Source: Rhizobiales bacterium 63-22
GTDB taxonomy: Bacteria; Pseudomonadota; Alphaproteobacteria; Rhizobiales; Rhizobiaceae
NCBI GenBank assembly: GCA_001898995.1
Contig: MKVZ01000020.1
Location: forward strand, 1-47,422
DNA length: 47,422 bases
Reading direction: 5' to 3'
A program made the translations under genes and the position numbers. The notes below the pieces were generated by a model. The model worked only from the letters and a program-made list of their open reading frames with translations. It was not told the origin of the DNA and ran no database searches. Positions 25,886 through 34,643 of the stretch are shown here, piece after piece (position 1 is the first letter of the stretch; the number at the start of each line of letters is the position of its first letter).

Positions 25886-26109
25886 GGCCAACCGACATTC
25901 AAGTTTCGGGCGTGGCGTAGGGGAATTTTGTTCCTGAAGAGGAGAACAGACCGAGGTGGTGTATACACCATGAGGGATGTTCGACGCATTCAGGGACAAA
26001 ATTCACCACGTCCCGAAGGGATATGGTGAAAATCGCCCATTTTGGCGTCGTGAAACTGGACGATTTTCAACCATACCACGCTACAAACCCTGAATATCGA
26101 TTGGCCCTA
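25883..26109. mobile_element. 227-bp palindromic MITE-like element
   Basis: Imperfect terminal inverted repeats of 18 bases face each other: TAGGGCCAACCGACATTC at 25883-25900 and GAATATCGATTGGCCCTA at 26092-26109 (16 of 18 pair). Inside are a long imperfect inverted repeat (TTCGGG...TTCCTGAA at 25905-25938 with TTCAGGG...CCCGAA at 25989-26017), a perfect 14-bp palindrome TGGTGTATACACCA at 25957-25970, and a second stem (TATGGTGAAAATCG at 26022 with CGATTTTCAACCATA at 26061). There is no coding frame. The terminal TA on each side could be a target duplication, as for IS630/Tc1 or IS427-group elements. The TAG at each end is the stop codon of the flanking gene. Confidence 0.8.
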
Positions 26110-26652
26110 ATCCCCCTCGAAAGCGACCAGCGTGCGCACCGGCACGCCGAGGGCTTCGAGTTTTTTGCGGCCGCCGAGATCGGGCAGGTCGATAATGAAA
26201 CAGGCGGCGACGATCTCCGCGCCCATCTGCAAAAGCAGCTTCGCGGCCGCCTCCGCCGTGCCGCCGGTGGCGATCAGGTCGTCCACGAGGATGATGCGTT
26301 CGCCCTTCTCAATGGCGTCGCGGTGCATCTCCATCTCGTCGATGCCATATTCGAGGCTGTAGGCGATGCGCACCGTGTCGCGCGGCAGCTTGCCCTTCTT
26401 GCGGATCGGCACGAAGCCGGCGGAAAGCTGATGCGCGATCGCTCCGCCGAGGATGAAGCCGCGCGCCTCGATCCCCGCCACCTTGTCCACCTTGGTGCCG
26501 GCATAGGGATAGACCAGTTCGTCCACCGCGCGCCGGAAAGCCTGCGCGTCGCCCATCAGTGTGGTCACGTCGCGGAACTGGACGCCGGGTTTCGGATAAT
26601 CGGGAATGGTCCTGATCGCATCCTTCAGGCTGGCCTTGAAGCCGGATTCCAT
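26107..26652 (-). CDS. apt: adenine phosphoribosyltransferase
   Basis: Purine salvage enzyme of 181 aa converting adenine and PRPP to AMP. The family start (LKDAIRTIPDYPKPGVQFRD), IEARGFILGGAIAHQL, and the PRPP loop IILVDDLIATGGTA (120-133) are intact. Start at 26652 follows AGGA; a longer frame to 26739 runs into the petC terminator. The TAG stop is the last three bases of the 227-bp element. Length is normal for the family, so the insertion did not visibly damage the protein. Confidence 0.97.
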   Translation of the reverse strand: MESGFKASLKDAIRTIPDYPKPGVQFRDVTTLMGDAQAFRRAVDELVYPYAGTKVDKVAGIEARGFILGGAIAHQLSAGFVPIRKKGKLPRDTVRIAYSLEYGIDEMEMHRDAIEKGERIILVDDLIATGGTAEAAAKLLLQMGAEIVAACFIIDLPDLGGRKKLEALGVPVRTLVAFEGD

Positions 26653-26726
26653 TTTCAGTCCTTTCGGCAGGAAAATCGTTTGCGGAAGCTTCCTTTCAAG
26701 CATGATCGGACAGGCCCGCCAAGCGC

Positions 26727-26751
26727 AAAAAGGGCGCACGCGGCGCCCTTT
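26727..26751 (-). terminator. intrinsic terminator of petABC
   Basis: AAAGGGCGC (26729-26737) pairs with GCGCCCTTT (26743-26751) over 5 bases, with five T following on the minus strand (complement of 26727-26731). It lies 39 bases past the petC stop and upstream of apt. Confidence 0.88.
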
Positions 26752-26789
26752 CTGTCCTGTCTTTCAGGCGGCTGCGATGTTGCCGTCCC

Positions 26790-27662
26790 TCAATGCTCCA
26801 CGTCGGACCAGATCTGCCGCTTGGCGAAATAGGCCAGACCCGCGAACAGGACGAGGAATACGATCACGCGGAAACCGGTTTTCTTGCGCTCGTCCAGATG
26901 CGGTTCGGCAGTCCACATAAGGAAGGCCGCCACGTCGCGCGCATACTGGTCCACCGTCTGCGGCGCACCGTCGTCATACGTCACCTGGCCATCGCTAAGG
27001 GGTGGCGGCATGGCCAGCGACTTGGCGGAAATGAAATAGGGATTGTAATGCGAACCGGACGGAATCTTCATTCCGGCCGGCGGCTTGTGGCCGAAGCCGG
27101 TCAGAAGCGAATGGATATAATCTGGCCCCGCCTCGTTATATTGCGTGAAGATATCGAAGATGAATCGCGGGAAGCCGCGCTCCACCTCGCGCGCTTTAGC
27201 CATCAGCGACAGGTCCGGCGGAGCCGCGCCGTTGTTCGACGCCGCGGCGGCCTCCTCGTTCGGGAAAGGCGCGGGGAAATAATCCGTCGGTATGCCCTTT
27301 CGGGTGAACATCTCGCCGTCGGCGTTCGGACCGTCCTTGATGTCGTATTCGGCCGCGAACGCCTTCACCTGCGCCGGCGTATAGCCGATGCCTTCCAGCG
27401 TGCGGAAAGCGACGAGGTTCAGCGAATGGCAGGCGGAACAGACTTCCTTGTAGACCTTGAGCCCGCGTTGCAGCTGTTCCTTGTCATAGGTTCCGAACGG
27501 TCCGGCGAAGCTCCATGACTGCGGCACCGGATCGAGAATCGGGAAGTGATCCGGCTCGGCCGGGTTGGCGTTCTTCTGCGCAGATGCGGCTCCCATGAAG
27601 AGACCGAACACGACCAGCGGAGCGGCGCCGAGGACAGCGCAATTCCTGAGGATGTTTTTCAT
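26790..27662 (-). CDS. petC: cytochrome c1 of the bc1 complex
   Basis: Membrane-anchored haem protein of 290 aa. Signal peptide about 1-28 (GAASA-QK); haem attachment CSACH at 75-79; axial Met218 in SLAMPPPLSDG; C-terminal anchor about 263-280 (GFRVIVFLVLFAGLAYFA). It passes electrons from the Rieske protein to cytochrome c. ATG at 27662 has AAGGA 8 bases upstream; an ATG at 27677 has no good site. Unlike Bradyrhizobium, cytochrome b and c1 are separate genes here. Third gene of petABC. Confidence 0.97.
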   Translation of the reverse strand: MKNILRNCAVLGAAPLVVFGLFMGAASAQKNANPAEPDHFPILDPVPQSWSFAGPFGTYDKEQLQRGLKVYKEVCSACHSLNLVAFRTLEGIGYTPAQVKAFAAEYDIKDGPNADGEMFTRKGIPTDYFPAPFPNEEAAAASNNGAAPPDLSLMAKAREVERGFPRFIFDIFTQYNEAGPDYIHSLLTGFGHKPPAGMKIPSGSHYNPYFISAKSLAMPPPLSDGQVTYDDGAPQTVDQYARDVAAFLMWTAEPHLDERKKTGFRVIVFLVLFAGLAYFAKRQIWSDVEH

Positions 27663-27688
27663 CGTTACGTCCTTCATGTCCCGCTGGC

Positions 27689-28975
27689 TCAGCCGTTGAC
27701 CGTCGCCGGTTCCGGCGCGGCCTTCCCCTTGTTCTTTTCCAGAACCGCCTCCGTGATCGAATTCGGCAGGCGTTTCGGTGTCTCGATCAGACCGAGAACC
27801 GGCATGACGATCAGGAAGAAGGCGTAATAATAGAGCGTTCCCATCTGCGCCATCGCCACGTAAATCCCCTCCGCCTCGCGCGAACCGAGCCAGCCGAGGA
27901 AGATGGTGTCGAAGACGAACAGCCAGAAGAACAGCTTGTACCACGGACGATAGACCGCCGAGCGGACCTTGGACGTGTCGAGCCACGGCACGAGGAAGAG
28001 GATGAGGATCGATCCGAACATGGTCAGAACGCCGCCGAGCTTGGAATCGATCGGGCCGACGCTGAAGGTTATGCCGCGCAGCATGGCGTAGAAGGGCAGG
28101 AAATACCATTCCGGCTCGATATGGGCCGGTGTCTTCAGCGAATTGGCGGGGATGTAATTGTCCGCATGGCCGAGGAAATTCGGCATGTAGAAGATGAAAT
28201 AGGCAAAGACGATGAAGAAGACCAGCGCGCCGAACCCGTCCTTGACGGTCGCATAGGGCGTGAAGGGCACCGTGTCCGTCTTCGATTTCACCTCGATGCC
28301 GGTCGGGTTGGTCTGGCCCGTCACATGCAGCGCCCAGATATGCAGGATAACCACGCCCGCGATCATGAAGGGCAGCAGGTAATGCAGCGAGAAGAAGCGG
28401 TTGAGCGTCGGATTGTCCACCGCGAAGCCGCCGAGGAGAAACTGCTGGATCGGGTCGCCGATCACCGGAAAGGCGGTGAAGAAGCCGGTGATCACCGTCG
28501 CGCCCCAGAACGACATCTGGCCCCACGGCAGCACATAGCCCATGAAGGCGGTCGCCATCATCAGGAAGTAGATGATGACGCCGAGTATCCAGAGCAATTC
28601 GCGCGGGGCCTTGTAGGAACCGTAATAGAGGCCGCGCGCGATGTGAAGATAGACCGCGACGAAGAAGAAGGACGCGCCGTTGGCGTGCATATAGCGCAGC
28701 AGCCAGCCGTAATTGACGTCACGCATGATCTTCTCGACCGAATTGAAGGCAAGGCTCGAATCGGAAGCATAGTGCATGGCCAGCACGATGCCGGTCAGAA
28801 TCTGCGCCAGCAGCATGAAGGCGAGGATGCCGCCGAACGTATACATGTAGTTCAGGTTGCGCGGCGTCGGATAGGTGACGAAGGAATCATAGACGAGACG
28901 CGGCAAGGGAAGCCGTTCGTCCACCCATTTCTCGATGCCGGTCTTCGGCGTATATGTGGAATGCCCACCACTCAT
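27689..28975 (-). CDS. petB: cytochrome b of the bc1 complex
   Basis: Integral membrane core subunit of 428 aa with two haems and both quinone sites. The haem histidines lie in two helices (LLRYMHANGASFFFVAVYLH and FSLHYLLPFMIAGVVILHIW), and the Qo motif PEWY is in HIEPEWYFLPFYAMLR. It ends with a charged tail (KNKGKAAPEPATVNG). It lies between petA and petC with gaps of 22 and 26 bases; one transcript is likely. Confidence 0.98.
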   Translation of the reverse strand: MSGGHSTYTPKTGIEKWVDERLPLPRLVYDSFVTYPTPRNLNYMYTFGGILAFMLLAQILTGIVLAMHYASDSSLAFNSVEKIMRDVNYGWLLRYMHANGASFFFVAVYLHIARGLYYGSYKAPRELLWILGVIIYFLMMATAFMGYVLPWGQMSFWGATVITGFFTAFPVIGDPIQQFLLGGFAVDNPTLNRFFSLHYLLPFMIAGVVILHIWALHVTGQTNPTGIEVKSKTDTVPFTPYATVKDGFGALVFFIVFAYFIFYMPNFLGHADNYIPANSLKTPAHIEPEWYFLPFYAMLRGITFSVGPIDSKLGGVLTMFGSILILFLVPWLDTSKVRSAVYRPWYKLFFWLFVFDTIFLGWLGSREAEGIYVAMAQMGTLYYYAFFLIVMPVLGLIETPKRLPNSITEAVLEKNKGKAAPEPATVNG

Positions 28976-28997
28976 GTCTCTCTCCCCAAGACCTGAT

Positions 28998-29561
28998 CTA
29001 GCCGATCCTGATGACCGTATTGGACGTGAATGCGTATTGCGGAATATGCATGTTCTCCGGTGCCGGACCGCTGCGGATACGGCCTGCCGTATCGTAGACC
29101 GAGCCGTGGCATGGGCAGAACCAGCCGCCGAACGCGCCCGATTCGCCGAGCGGCACGCAGCCCAGATGCGTGCAGACGCCGATCATGACGAGCCAGTTTT
29201 CCCGATCCTTGCCGGCCGAGCGGGCAAGATCGGTGGCCTTCGCGTCGGCGGGCAGGTTGGCGTTGCGCGCAATGGGGTCTTTCAGGTCGCCGAGCGCCGT
29301 ATTCTTGGCTTCATCCATTTCCTTGTCGGTGCGATAGCGGATGAAAATCGGCTTGCCCCGCCATTTCACGGTCAGCGATGCGCCTTTCGTAAGCGAGGAA
29401 ACATCGACCTCGATCGAGGCGGCCGCCAGCGTCGATGCGTCGGGTTGCATCTGGTCGATGAACGGCCAGGCCAGTCCGCCGACACCGACGACACCGGCCA
29501 TTCCCGTCGCAATATACAGAAAATCACGTCGTGTCGGTTCAGCCGTGTCCTGTGCGCTCAC
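28998..29561 (-). CDS. petA: Rieske iron-sulfur subunit of the bc1 complex
   Basis: [2Fe-2S] protein of 187 aa. A twin-arginine signal anchor (RRDFLYIATGMAGVVGVGGL) is near the N-terminus. Cluster ligands are C130 and H132 in CTHLGC and C149 and H152 in CPCHG, with C135 and C151 placed for the stabilising disulfide. Start is a GTG at 29561 with AAAGGA 9 bases upstream; the N-terminus SAQDTAEPTRRDFL fits the family. First gene of petABC; a 9-bp hairpin lies in its leader region. Confidence 0.97.
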   Translation of the reverse strand: MSAQDTAEPTRRDFLYIATGMAGVVGVGGLAWPFIDQMQPDASTLAAASIEVDVSSLTKGASLTVKWRGKPIFIRYRTDKEMDEAKNTALGDLKDPIARNANLPADAKATDLARSAGKDRENWLVMIGVCTHLGCVPLGESGAFGGWFCPCHGSVYDTAGRIRSGPAPENMHIPQYAFTSNTVIRIG

Positions 29562-29644
29562 GAGCCAATTCCTTTCCGATCTGCATTTTTCAATTGAACC
29601 TCCCCTTGGTCCCCGCGCAAACGGTCCCTGCCTTGCGCAAAAGA

Positions 29645-29668
29645 TATCCCGCAAGTGCCTGCGGGATA
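29645..29668 (-). promoter_or_regulatory. hairpin upstream of petA
   Basis: TATCCCGCA (29645-29653) and TGCGGGATA (29660-29668) form a perfect 9-bp stem with a 6-base loop, 84 bases before the petA start. On the transcribed strand it is followed by TCTTTT, so it could be a leader attenuator, or a dyad for a regulator. No direct evidence decides. Confidence 0.45.
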
Positions 29669-29792
29669 AGATTTCCTCCATTCCATATTTCGGTTTAGGC
29701 GCGTCTAAAAGTCTTGTCCAGACATCACAACCGCATGACGGCACCATGTCGCAGGCATCAGCCCGGCCTCCTGCCCGGCATGCGCGGGCGCG

Positions 29793-31658
29793 TCAGCTTC
29801 CGCTGCCGTCCCCGAGAAACCCGCCGGACTGCCGCGCCCACAGATCGGCATAGATGCCGCCTCTGGCGATCAGTTCGGCATGGGTTCCCTCTTCGGCGAT
29901 TCGGCCCTTGTCCATGACCACCAGCCGGTCGAGCGCGGCGATGGTGGAAAGCCGATGTGCGATGGCGATCACCGTCTTGCCCTGCATCAACTGCCTGAGA
30001 TTTTCCTGTATCGAGGCTTCGGCATGCGAATCGAGCGCGGAGGTTGCTTCGTCGAGAATCAGGATCGGCGCATCTTTCAGAATGGCGCGTGCGATGGCGA
30101 TACGTTGGCGCTGACCGCCGGAAAGCTTCACGCCGCGCTCGCCGGCGAAGGCGTCGAAGGCGCGCCTTCCCTGAAAATCCTCCAGATCGGCGATGAAGCG
30201 GTCGGCCTCCGCCTGCCGTGTGGCGTGCAGCAGATCCTCGTCGCCCGCATCGTCCCGCGCCAGCATGATATTGTCGCGCAGCGAGCGGTGCAGCAGCGTC
30301 GTTTCCTGACTGACCACCGCGAAAGCACGGCGCAGCGAGACCTGCGTCACGTCGCGTATATCCTGCCCGTCGACCAGAATGGCCCCCTGCTCCACGTCGT
30401 AGAGCCGCAGGATCAGGTTGACCAGCGTCGATTTCCCCGCGCCCGAATGGCCGACCAGACCGACGCGCTCGCCGCCGCGCACGGTGAAGCCGATATGGTC
30501 GAGCACGCCCGCGCCCTTGCCGTAATGGAAGGTGACGTCGCGAACCTCGATGCGCCCCTCGTTCACCTCCAGCGCCCGCGCGCCGGGCCGGTCCTCGATG
30601 CCGAGCGGGGTCGACACCAGCCGCATGGAATTCTCGATCAGGCCGAGCTGGCGAAGCATGCCGTTCATCTGCATCATCAGCCGGCCGAGCAGCATGTTGA
30701 GCCGCAGCACCAGCGCCAGCGTGAACGACACCTGCCCCACGGTGACGGCGCCCCGCGTCCACAGATCGATCGCGATCGCAGCCACCGCGACGATCATCAC
30801 GCCGGACAGCGCCGTCAGCGACAGGCGCACACTGGTCAGCGCGCGCAGGAATGGCCGGATGGCGGCGAGATAGCGCATGAAGCCGTCGCGGATATAATGC
30901 TCGTCGTCGTCGGCCGTGTTGAGCTTGATGGTCTGGATGTTGGAATAGCTGTCTACGATGCGGCCGTTGATCATTGAGCCGGCTTCCGCCGCCGCTTCCG
31001 CGCTCCTGCGGATGCGCGGCAGGTAGCGCCGGGCGATGAGGCCGAAGGCAACGATCCACAGGATCACCGCCGCCGCCAGCCGCCAGTCGAGCCGCCCGAT
31101 CAGGAACAGCGTCGTCACGCTGTAGATCGCCATGAACCACACCACCTGGATGAGGCTTTCGATCAGGTCGCCCGCCGCCTGCCCCGCTTGCCAGACCTTG
31201 GTGGCGATGCGCCCGGCGAAATCGTTCTGGAAGAAGGCATAGGACTGGCGCAGCACATAGGCGTTGGCCTGCCAGCGGATCATGTTGTTGAGACCCGGCG
31301 ACAGCGTCTGTTCCTCCAGCAGCACGTTGAGCGCGGTGACGCCGAGGCGGATGACGAGCACCGTCAGCGCCATGAACAGAAGTTCCGGCCCGGCCGCGTG
31401 CAGCAGCGCCGTCCAGCTTCGCGGCGCCCCGCCGCGCCCGGCCTGATCGAGAATATCGACCAGAAGCCCGGTGAACCAGAAAAGCGCGGCCTCCACCAGC
31501 GGCATCAGCCCGCCGATGACCAGTGCCGCGGCGAGCGGCCCGCGGGCCTGCCGCGCATAATGCCACAGGAAGGCCGGCGTGGTGGATGGCGGCCGCAGCC
31601 GGTCGGGCACCCGGAAAGGATCGATCCAGCGCTCGAACAGGCGGAAGACAGCGTTCAT
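29793..31658 (-). CDS. ABC exporter half-transporter (second of pair)
   Basis: Fused membrane and ATPase exporter subunit of 621 aa. An N-terminal six-helix exporter domain is followed by a nucleotide-binding domain with Walker A VGLVGHSGAGKSTL, signature KLSGGQRQR, Walker B ILILDEATSALDS and the switch His (IAIAHRLSTI). Its ATG overlaps the stop of the upstream ABC gene (ATGA), so the two are coupled and probably form a heterodimer in the inner membrane. The cargo (lipid, drug or peptide) is unknown. Intact motifs suggest both ATP sites are active. Confidence 0.93.
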   Translation of the reverse strand: MNAVFRLFERWIDPFRVPDRLRPPSTTPAFLWHYARQARGPLAAALVIGGLMPLVEAALFWFTGLLVDILDQAGRGGAPRSWTALLHAAGPELLFMALTVLVIRLGVTALNVLLEEQTLSPGLNNMIRWQANAYVLRQSYAFFQNDFAGRIATKVWQAGQAAGDLIESLIQVVWFMAIYSVTTLFLIGRLDWRLAAAVILWIVAFGLIARRYLPRIRRSAEAAAEAGSMINGRIVDSYSNIQTIKLNTADDDEHYIRDGFMRYLAAIRPFLRALTSVRLSLTALSGVMIVAVAAIAIDLWTRGAVTVGQVSFTLALVLRLNMLLGRLMMQMNGMLRQLGLIENSMRLVSTPLGIEDRPGARALEVNEGRIEVRDVTFHYGKGAGVLDHIGFTVRGGERVGLVGHSGAGKSTLVNLILRLYDVEQGAILVDGQDIRDVTQVSLRRAFAVVSQETTLLHRSLRDNIMLARDDAGDEDLLHATRQAEADRFIADLEDFQGRRAFDAFAGERGVKLSGGQRQRIAIARAILKDAPILILDEATSALDSHAEASIQENLRQLMQGKTVIAIAHRLSTIAALDRLVVMDKGRIAEEGTHAELIARGGIYADLWARQSGGFLGDGSGS

Positions 31659-33538
31659 CGCTGCGCCATTTCCCGCTTTGCCGGCAGGATCGCATCGTTG
31701 TCCGTATCGGCGTCGAAGCCGAGGAACCCGCCGGACTGCCGCGCCCAGAGCGAGGCATAGATGCCGCCCAGCGCCACCAGTTCCTCATGTGTGCCGTCCT
31801 CGACGATGCGGCCCTTGTCCATCACCACCAGCCTGTCGAGCGCGGCGATGGTGGAAAGCCGGTGCGCGATGGCGATCACCGTCTTGCCCTTCATCAGCGT
31901 GTTGAGGCTGTGCTGGATGGCGGCCTCCACCTCCGAATCGAGCGCGGACGTGGCCTCGTCGAGAATCAGGATCGGCGCATCCTTCAGCATCACCCGCGCG
32001 ATGGCGATGCGCTGGCGCTGGCCGCCCGAAAGCTTCACGCCGCGCTCGCCCACATGGGCGTCGAGGCCGTGCCGCCGGTGCGCGTCGGTCAGCCCCGGAA
32101 TGAACTGGTCGGCCTCGGCCAGCCGGATCGCACGGTTGAGCATTTCCGGCGTCGCGTCGGGCCGTCCGTACATGATGTTCTCGCGCACCGAGCGGTGCAG
32201 AAGCGACGTGTCCTGCGTGACCATGCCGATATTGGCGCGCAGACTGTCCTGCGTGACCTTCGCTATGTCCTGCCCGTCGATGAGGATGCGGCCCTGCTCC
32301 AGATCGTAGAAGCGCAGCAGCAGGTTCACCAGCGTCGACTTGCCCGCGCCGGAGCGCCCGACCAGCCCCACTTTCTGCCCCGCCGGAACGGTGAGCGACA
32401 GATCCTCGATCACGCCGCCGCCCTTGCCGTAGTGGAAGCCGATACGGTCGAACTTCAGTTCTCCGCGCGTCACATGCAGCGCCGGTGCGCCCGGCACGTC
32501 CGTGACCGCGTGTGCGCGTGCGATGGTGGCGATGCCGTCCTCTACCGTGCCGATATTCTCGAACAGCGCCGACATTTCCCACATGATCCACTGCGACATG
32601 CCATTGAGGCGCAGCGCAAGGCCGATCCCCACCGCCACCGCACCCACCGACACGGCCTCGCCGATCCAGAGACCAATGCCCACGGCCCCGACCGCGAACA
32701 GGAGCAGGCAGTTGGCGAGATAGAGCGCGAAATTGAACAGGGTGACGAGACGCATCTGGCGGTTCACCGTGTCCATGAAGATATCGAGGCTCTCGCGGAC
32801 GTAGGCCTCCTCCCGGCTCGAATGCGAGAAGAGCTTCACGGTGGCGATATTGGTGTAGCTGTCCACCATGCGCCCGGTCATGGTCGAGCGCGCATCCGCC
32901 TGCTCCTCGGAAATGACGCGCAGGCGCGGGATGAAGAAACGCAGCAGCAGGATATAGGCGACGAGCCACACCGCGAACGGCACCATCAGCCGCCAGTCCG
33001 CCGAAGCCGCGATGACCAGCGTGCCCGCGAAATAGACGATGACGTAGTTCAGCACGTTGAGCAGCTTCATCACCGTCTCGCGGATGGCGAGCGAGGTCTG
33101 CATCAGCTTGGTCGAGATGCGCCCGGCGAACTCGTCCTGAAAGAACGACATCGACTGGCGGATCAGGTAGCGGTGCATCAGCCACCGCACCCGCATGGGA
33201 TAATTGCCCATCAGCGTCTGGTGGACCAGAAGCGAGTTGATCAGCACCACGCCCGGCAGGACGACCAGCACCACACCCGTGATCAGCGTCAGCCGCCAGC
33301 TTTCGTTGGCGAGGAAGGTCTCGCGCGTCTGGCTGGAAAGCCAGTCCACGACATTGCCGAGAAAGGCGAAAAGCGACACCTCGATGATGGCGATCAGCGT
33401 GGTGAAGACCGCCATGGCGGCGATCCATGGCCATGCGCCGCGCGTGTAGTAGAGGCAGAAAGCCATCAGCCCGCGCGGAGGCTCACGCGGCGCTTCGTCC
33501 GGGTAGGCGGCGAGTCGTTTTTCGAACCATTGAAACAT
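31655..33538 (-). CDS. ABC exporter half-transporter (first of pair)
   Basis: Exporter subunit of 627 aa with the same design as its downstream partner: membrane domain, then Walker A VGLVGRSGAGKSTL, KLSGGQRQR, ILILDEATSALDS and IAIAHRLSTI. Its C-terminus (ASLWARQSGGFLGFDADTDN) strongly resembles the partner's (ADLWARQSGGFLGDGSGS), which points to gene duplication. Start at 33538 (MFQWFEKRL) fits, although the ribosome site is weak. It is divergent from trmL with about 60-107 bases between the starts. Cargo unknown. Confidence 0.93.
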   Translation of the reverse strand: MFQWFEKRLAAYPDEAPREPPRGLMAFCLYYTRGAWPWIAAMAVFTTLIAIIEVSLFAFLGNVVDWLSSQTRETFLANESWRLTLITGVVLVVLPGVVLINSLLVHQTLMGNYPMRVRWLMHRYLIRQSMSFFQDEFAGRISTKLMQTSLAIRETVMKLLNVLNYVIVYFAGTLVIAASADWRLMVPFAVWLVAYILLLRFFIPRLRVISEEQADARSTMTGRMVDSYTNIATVKLFSHSSREEAYVRESLDIFMDTVNRQMRLVTLFNFALYLANCLLLFAVGAVGIGLWIGEAVSVGAVAVGIGLALRLNGMSQWIMWEMSALFENIGTVEDGIATIARAHAVTDVPGAPALHVTRGELKFDRIGFHYGKGGGVIEDLSLTVPAGQKVGLVGRSGAGKSTLVNLLLRFYDLEQGRILIDGQDIAKVTQDSLRANIGMVTQDTSLLHRSVRENIMYGRPDATPEMLNRAIRLAEADQFIPGLTDAHRRHGLDAHVGERGVKLSGGQRQRIAIARVMLKDAPILILDEATSALDSEVEAAIQHSLNTLMKGKTVIAIAHRLSTIAALDRLVVMDKGRIVEDGTHEELVALGGIYASLWARQSGGFLGFDADTDNDAILPAKREMAQR

Positions 33539-33645
33539 GGCCGCTCTTTTAAGCGTACGGACAGGAATTTCCAAGCCGTAAAAGGAACAAAACAGGAATG
33601 ATTCCGACGCTTGCGGTGGCACGGTTTTCGCGCTACCCGCCTGTC

Positions 33646-34107
33646 ATGAATCTGCGCATCGCCCTTTACCAGCCCGACATTCCCGGCAACACCGGGACCA
33701 TCCTGCGCATGGCCGCCTGTCTGGGCCTCGGCGTCGACCTGATCGAGCCTGCGGGCTTCGACATCTCCGACCGCGCGCTGAAGCGCGCCGGCATGGATTA
33801 TCTGGAGCAGGCGACCCTCACCCGCCATGCGGACTGGAACCATTTCGAGGACTGGCGCAGCCGCGCCGGGCGGCGGCTCGTGCTTCTCACCACGAAAGCC
33901 GCGATCCGCTATACCGACCACCGTTTTCAGGCAGGCGATATCCTGCTGTTCGGGCGTGAATCCGCCGGCGTGCCGCATGCCGTGCATGAAACGGCGGACG
34001 CGCGGCTGATGATCCCGATGGTGGCGAACATGCGCTCGCTCAATCTGGCGGTCTCGGTGGCGATGGTCGCGGGCGAGGCACTGCGGCAGACCGGATCCTT
34101 TGCCTGA
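33646..34107 (+). CDS. trmL: tRNA (cytidine(34)-2'-O)-methyltransferase
   Basis: SPOUT-class methyltransferase of 153 aa that modifies the wobble base of tRNA-Leu isoacceptors. The family start (LRIALYQPDIPGNTGTILRM), DILLFGRESAGVP and the knot motif IPMVANMRSLNLAVSVAMV are present. The ATG at 33646 matches the family N-terminus but lacks a ribosome site. An ATG at 33598 has AAAGGA and CAGGA upstream and would add 16 residues, so the true start is open. Confidence 0.92.
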   Translation: MNLRIALYQPDIPGNTGTILRMAACLGLGVDLIEPAGFDISDRALKRAGMDYLEQATLTRHADWNHFEDWRSRAGRRLVLLTTKAAIRYTDHRFQAGDILLFGRESAGVPHAVHETADARLMIPMVANMRSLNLAVSVAMVAGEALRQTGSFA

Positions 34108-34138
34108 CACGCATCAGAAAACCGCTTCAGGGTATGTT

Positions 34139-34414
34139 TTAATCCGCCGTCGGCAGGCGGCGCATGGTGAATTCGATCACGTCGCCGGGACGCTCGCACC
34201 AGCTTTCGATTTCCGTCCAGTAGGCGGATTTGGGGAAAGCCTCGAACCATTCGCGCGCTTTCGCCCGCGCCTTCTCGCGCGGCAGGGCGAAGGTCTCGCG
34301 GACGAAACCGTCGCGCGGCATGCGGGCTTTCTGCGCCCTGCCCTTTTCGAGCTGGCGGCGCAATCCCTCCAGCGGCGGGCCTTCCGGCGGCTTGCGGGGC
34401 GGTGCTGCTTTCAT
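34139..34414 (-). CDS. small hypothetical protein
   Basis: Protein of 91 aa, no family recognised. The N-terminus is Pro/Lys-rich (MKAAPPRKPPEGPPLEGLRR) and the rest is charged with several Trp (REWFEAFPKSAYWTEIESWC). It lies alone between trmL and hemF, convergent with trmL and divergent from hemF. No strong ribosome site is visible. Frame and isolated position favour a real gene; function unknown. Confidence 0.6.
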   Translation of the reverse strand: MKAAPPRKPPEGPPLEGLRRQLEKGRAQKARMPRDGFVRETFALPREKARAKAREWFEAFPKSAYWTEIESWCERPGDVIEFTMRRLPTAD

Positions 34415-34445
34415 GCGCGTGCCTCCTCAGCAGGGTGCCTGACCT

Positions 34446-34510
34446 AAAGCATTTCCAGCGAAAGTGCGAAGCGGTTTCGCGCAGGATAATGCGGCGAAAA
34501 CAAAATGCTC
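34446..34510. repeat. palindromic intergenic element (AGCATTT type)
   Basis: Outer arms AGCATTT (34448-34454) and AAATGCT (34503-34509), inner arms GCGAAA (34459-34464) and TTTCGC (34475-34480). The core AAAGTGCGAAGCGG is shared with the elements at 3735 and 39307. It lies between the small hypothetical gene and hemF. Confidence 0.8.
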
Positions 34511-34560
34511 CAGAACAAAGATAGGCAGGAAGCCGCGCGAATACGAGTCCTTTCTCAAGA

Positions 34561-34589
34561 CCGGATTCCACTTTTCGGCCCAATGCTCT
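34561..34589. repeat. half element of the GAGCAT family
   Basis: The reverse complement begins AGAGCATTGGGCCGAAAAGT and continues GGAATCCGG, matching the left half of the elements at 36616 and 44265. The other half is missing. With the neighbouring element it fills most of the region before hemF. Confidence 0.65.
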
Positions 34590-34643
34590 ATGCCTCGCCG
34601 CACGACTTTGCTAAACCTGTCCGATCCCGCCGAGAGGAGCCCC

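Noticed and set aside
25883..26109. Considered as a divergent or bidirectional terminator
   Set aside because: Too long and complex, with terminal inverted repeats and no T-runs after the stems; a mobile or repeat element fits better.
27663..28526. Upstream extension of the petC frame into cytochrome b
   Set aside because: The extension runs through petB in another frame; signal peptide and ribosome site place the petC start at 27662.
29758..31788. Long open frame on the same strand as the ABC exporter gene (676 codons)
   Set aside because: Low-complexity Arg/Gly/Ala translation in a shifted frame of a clear ABC gene.
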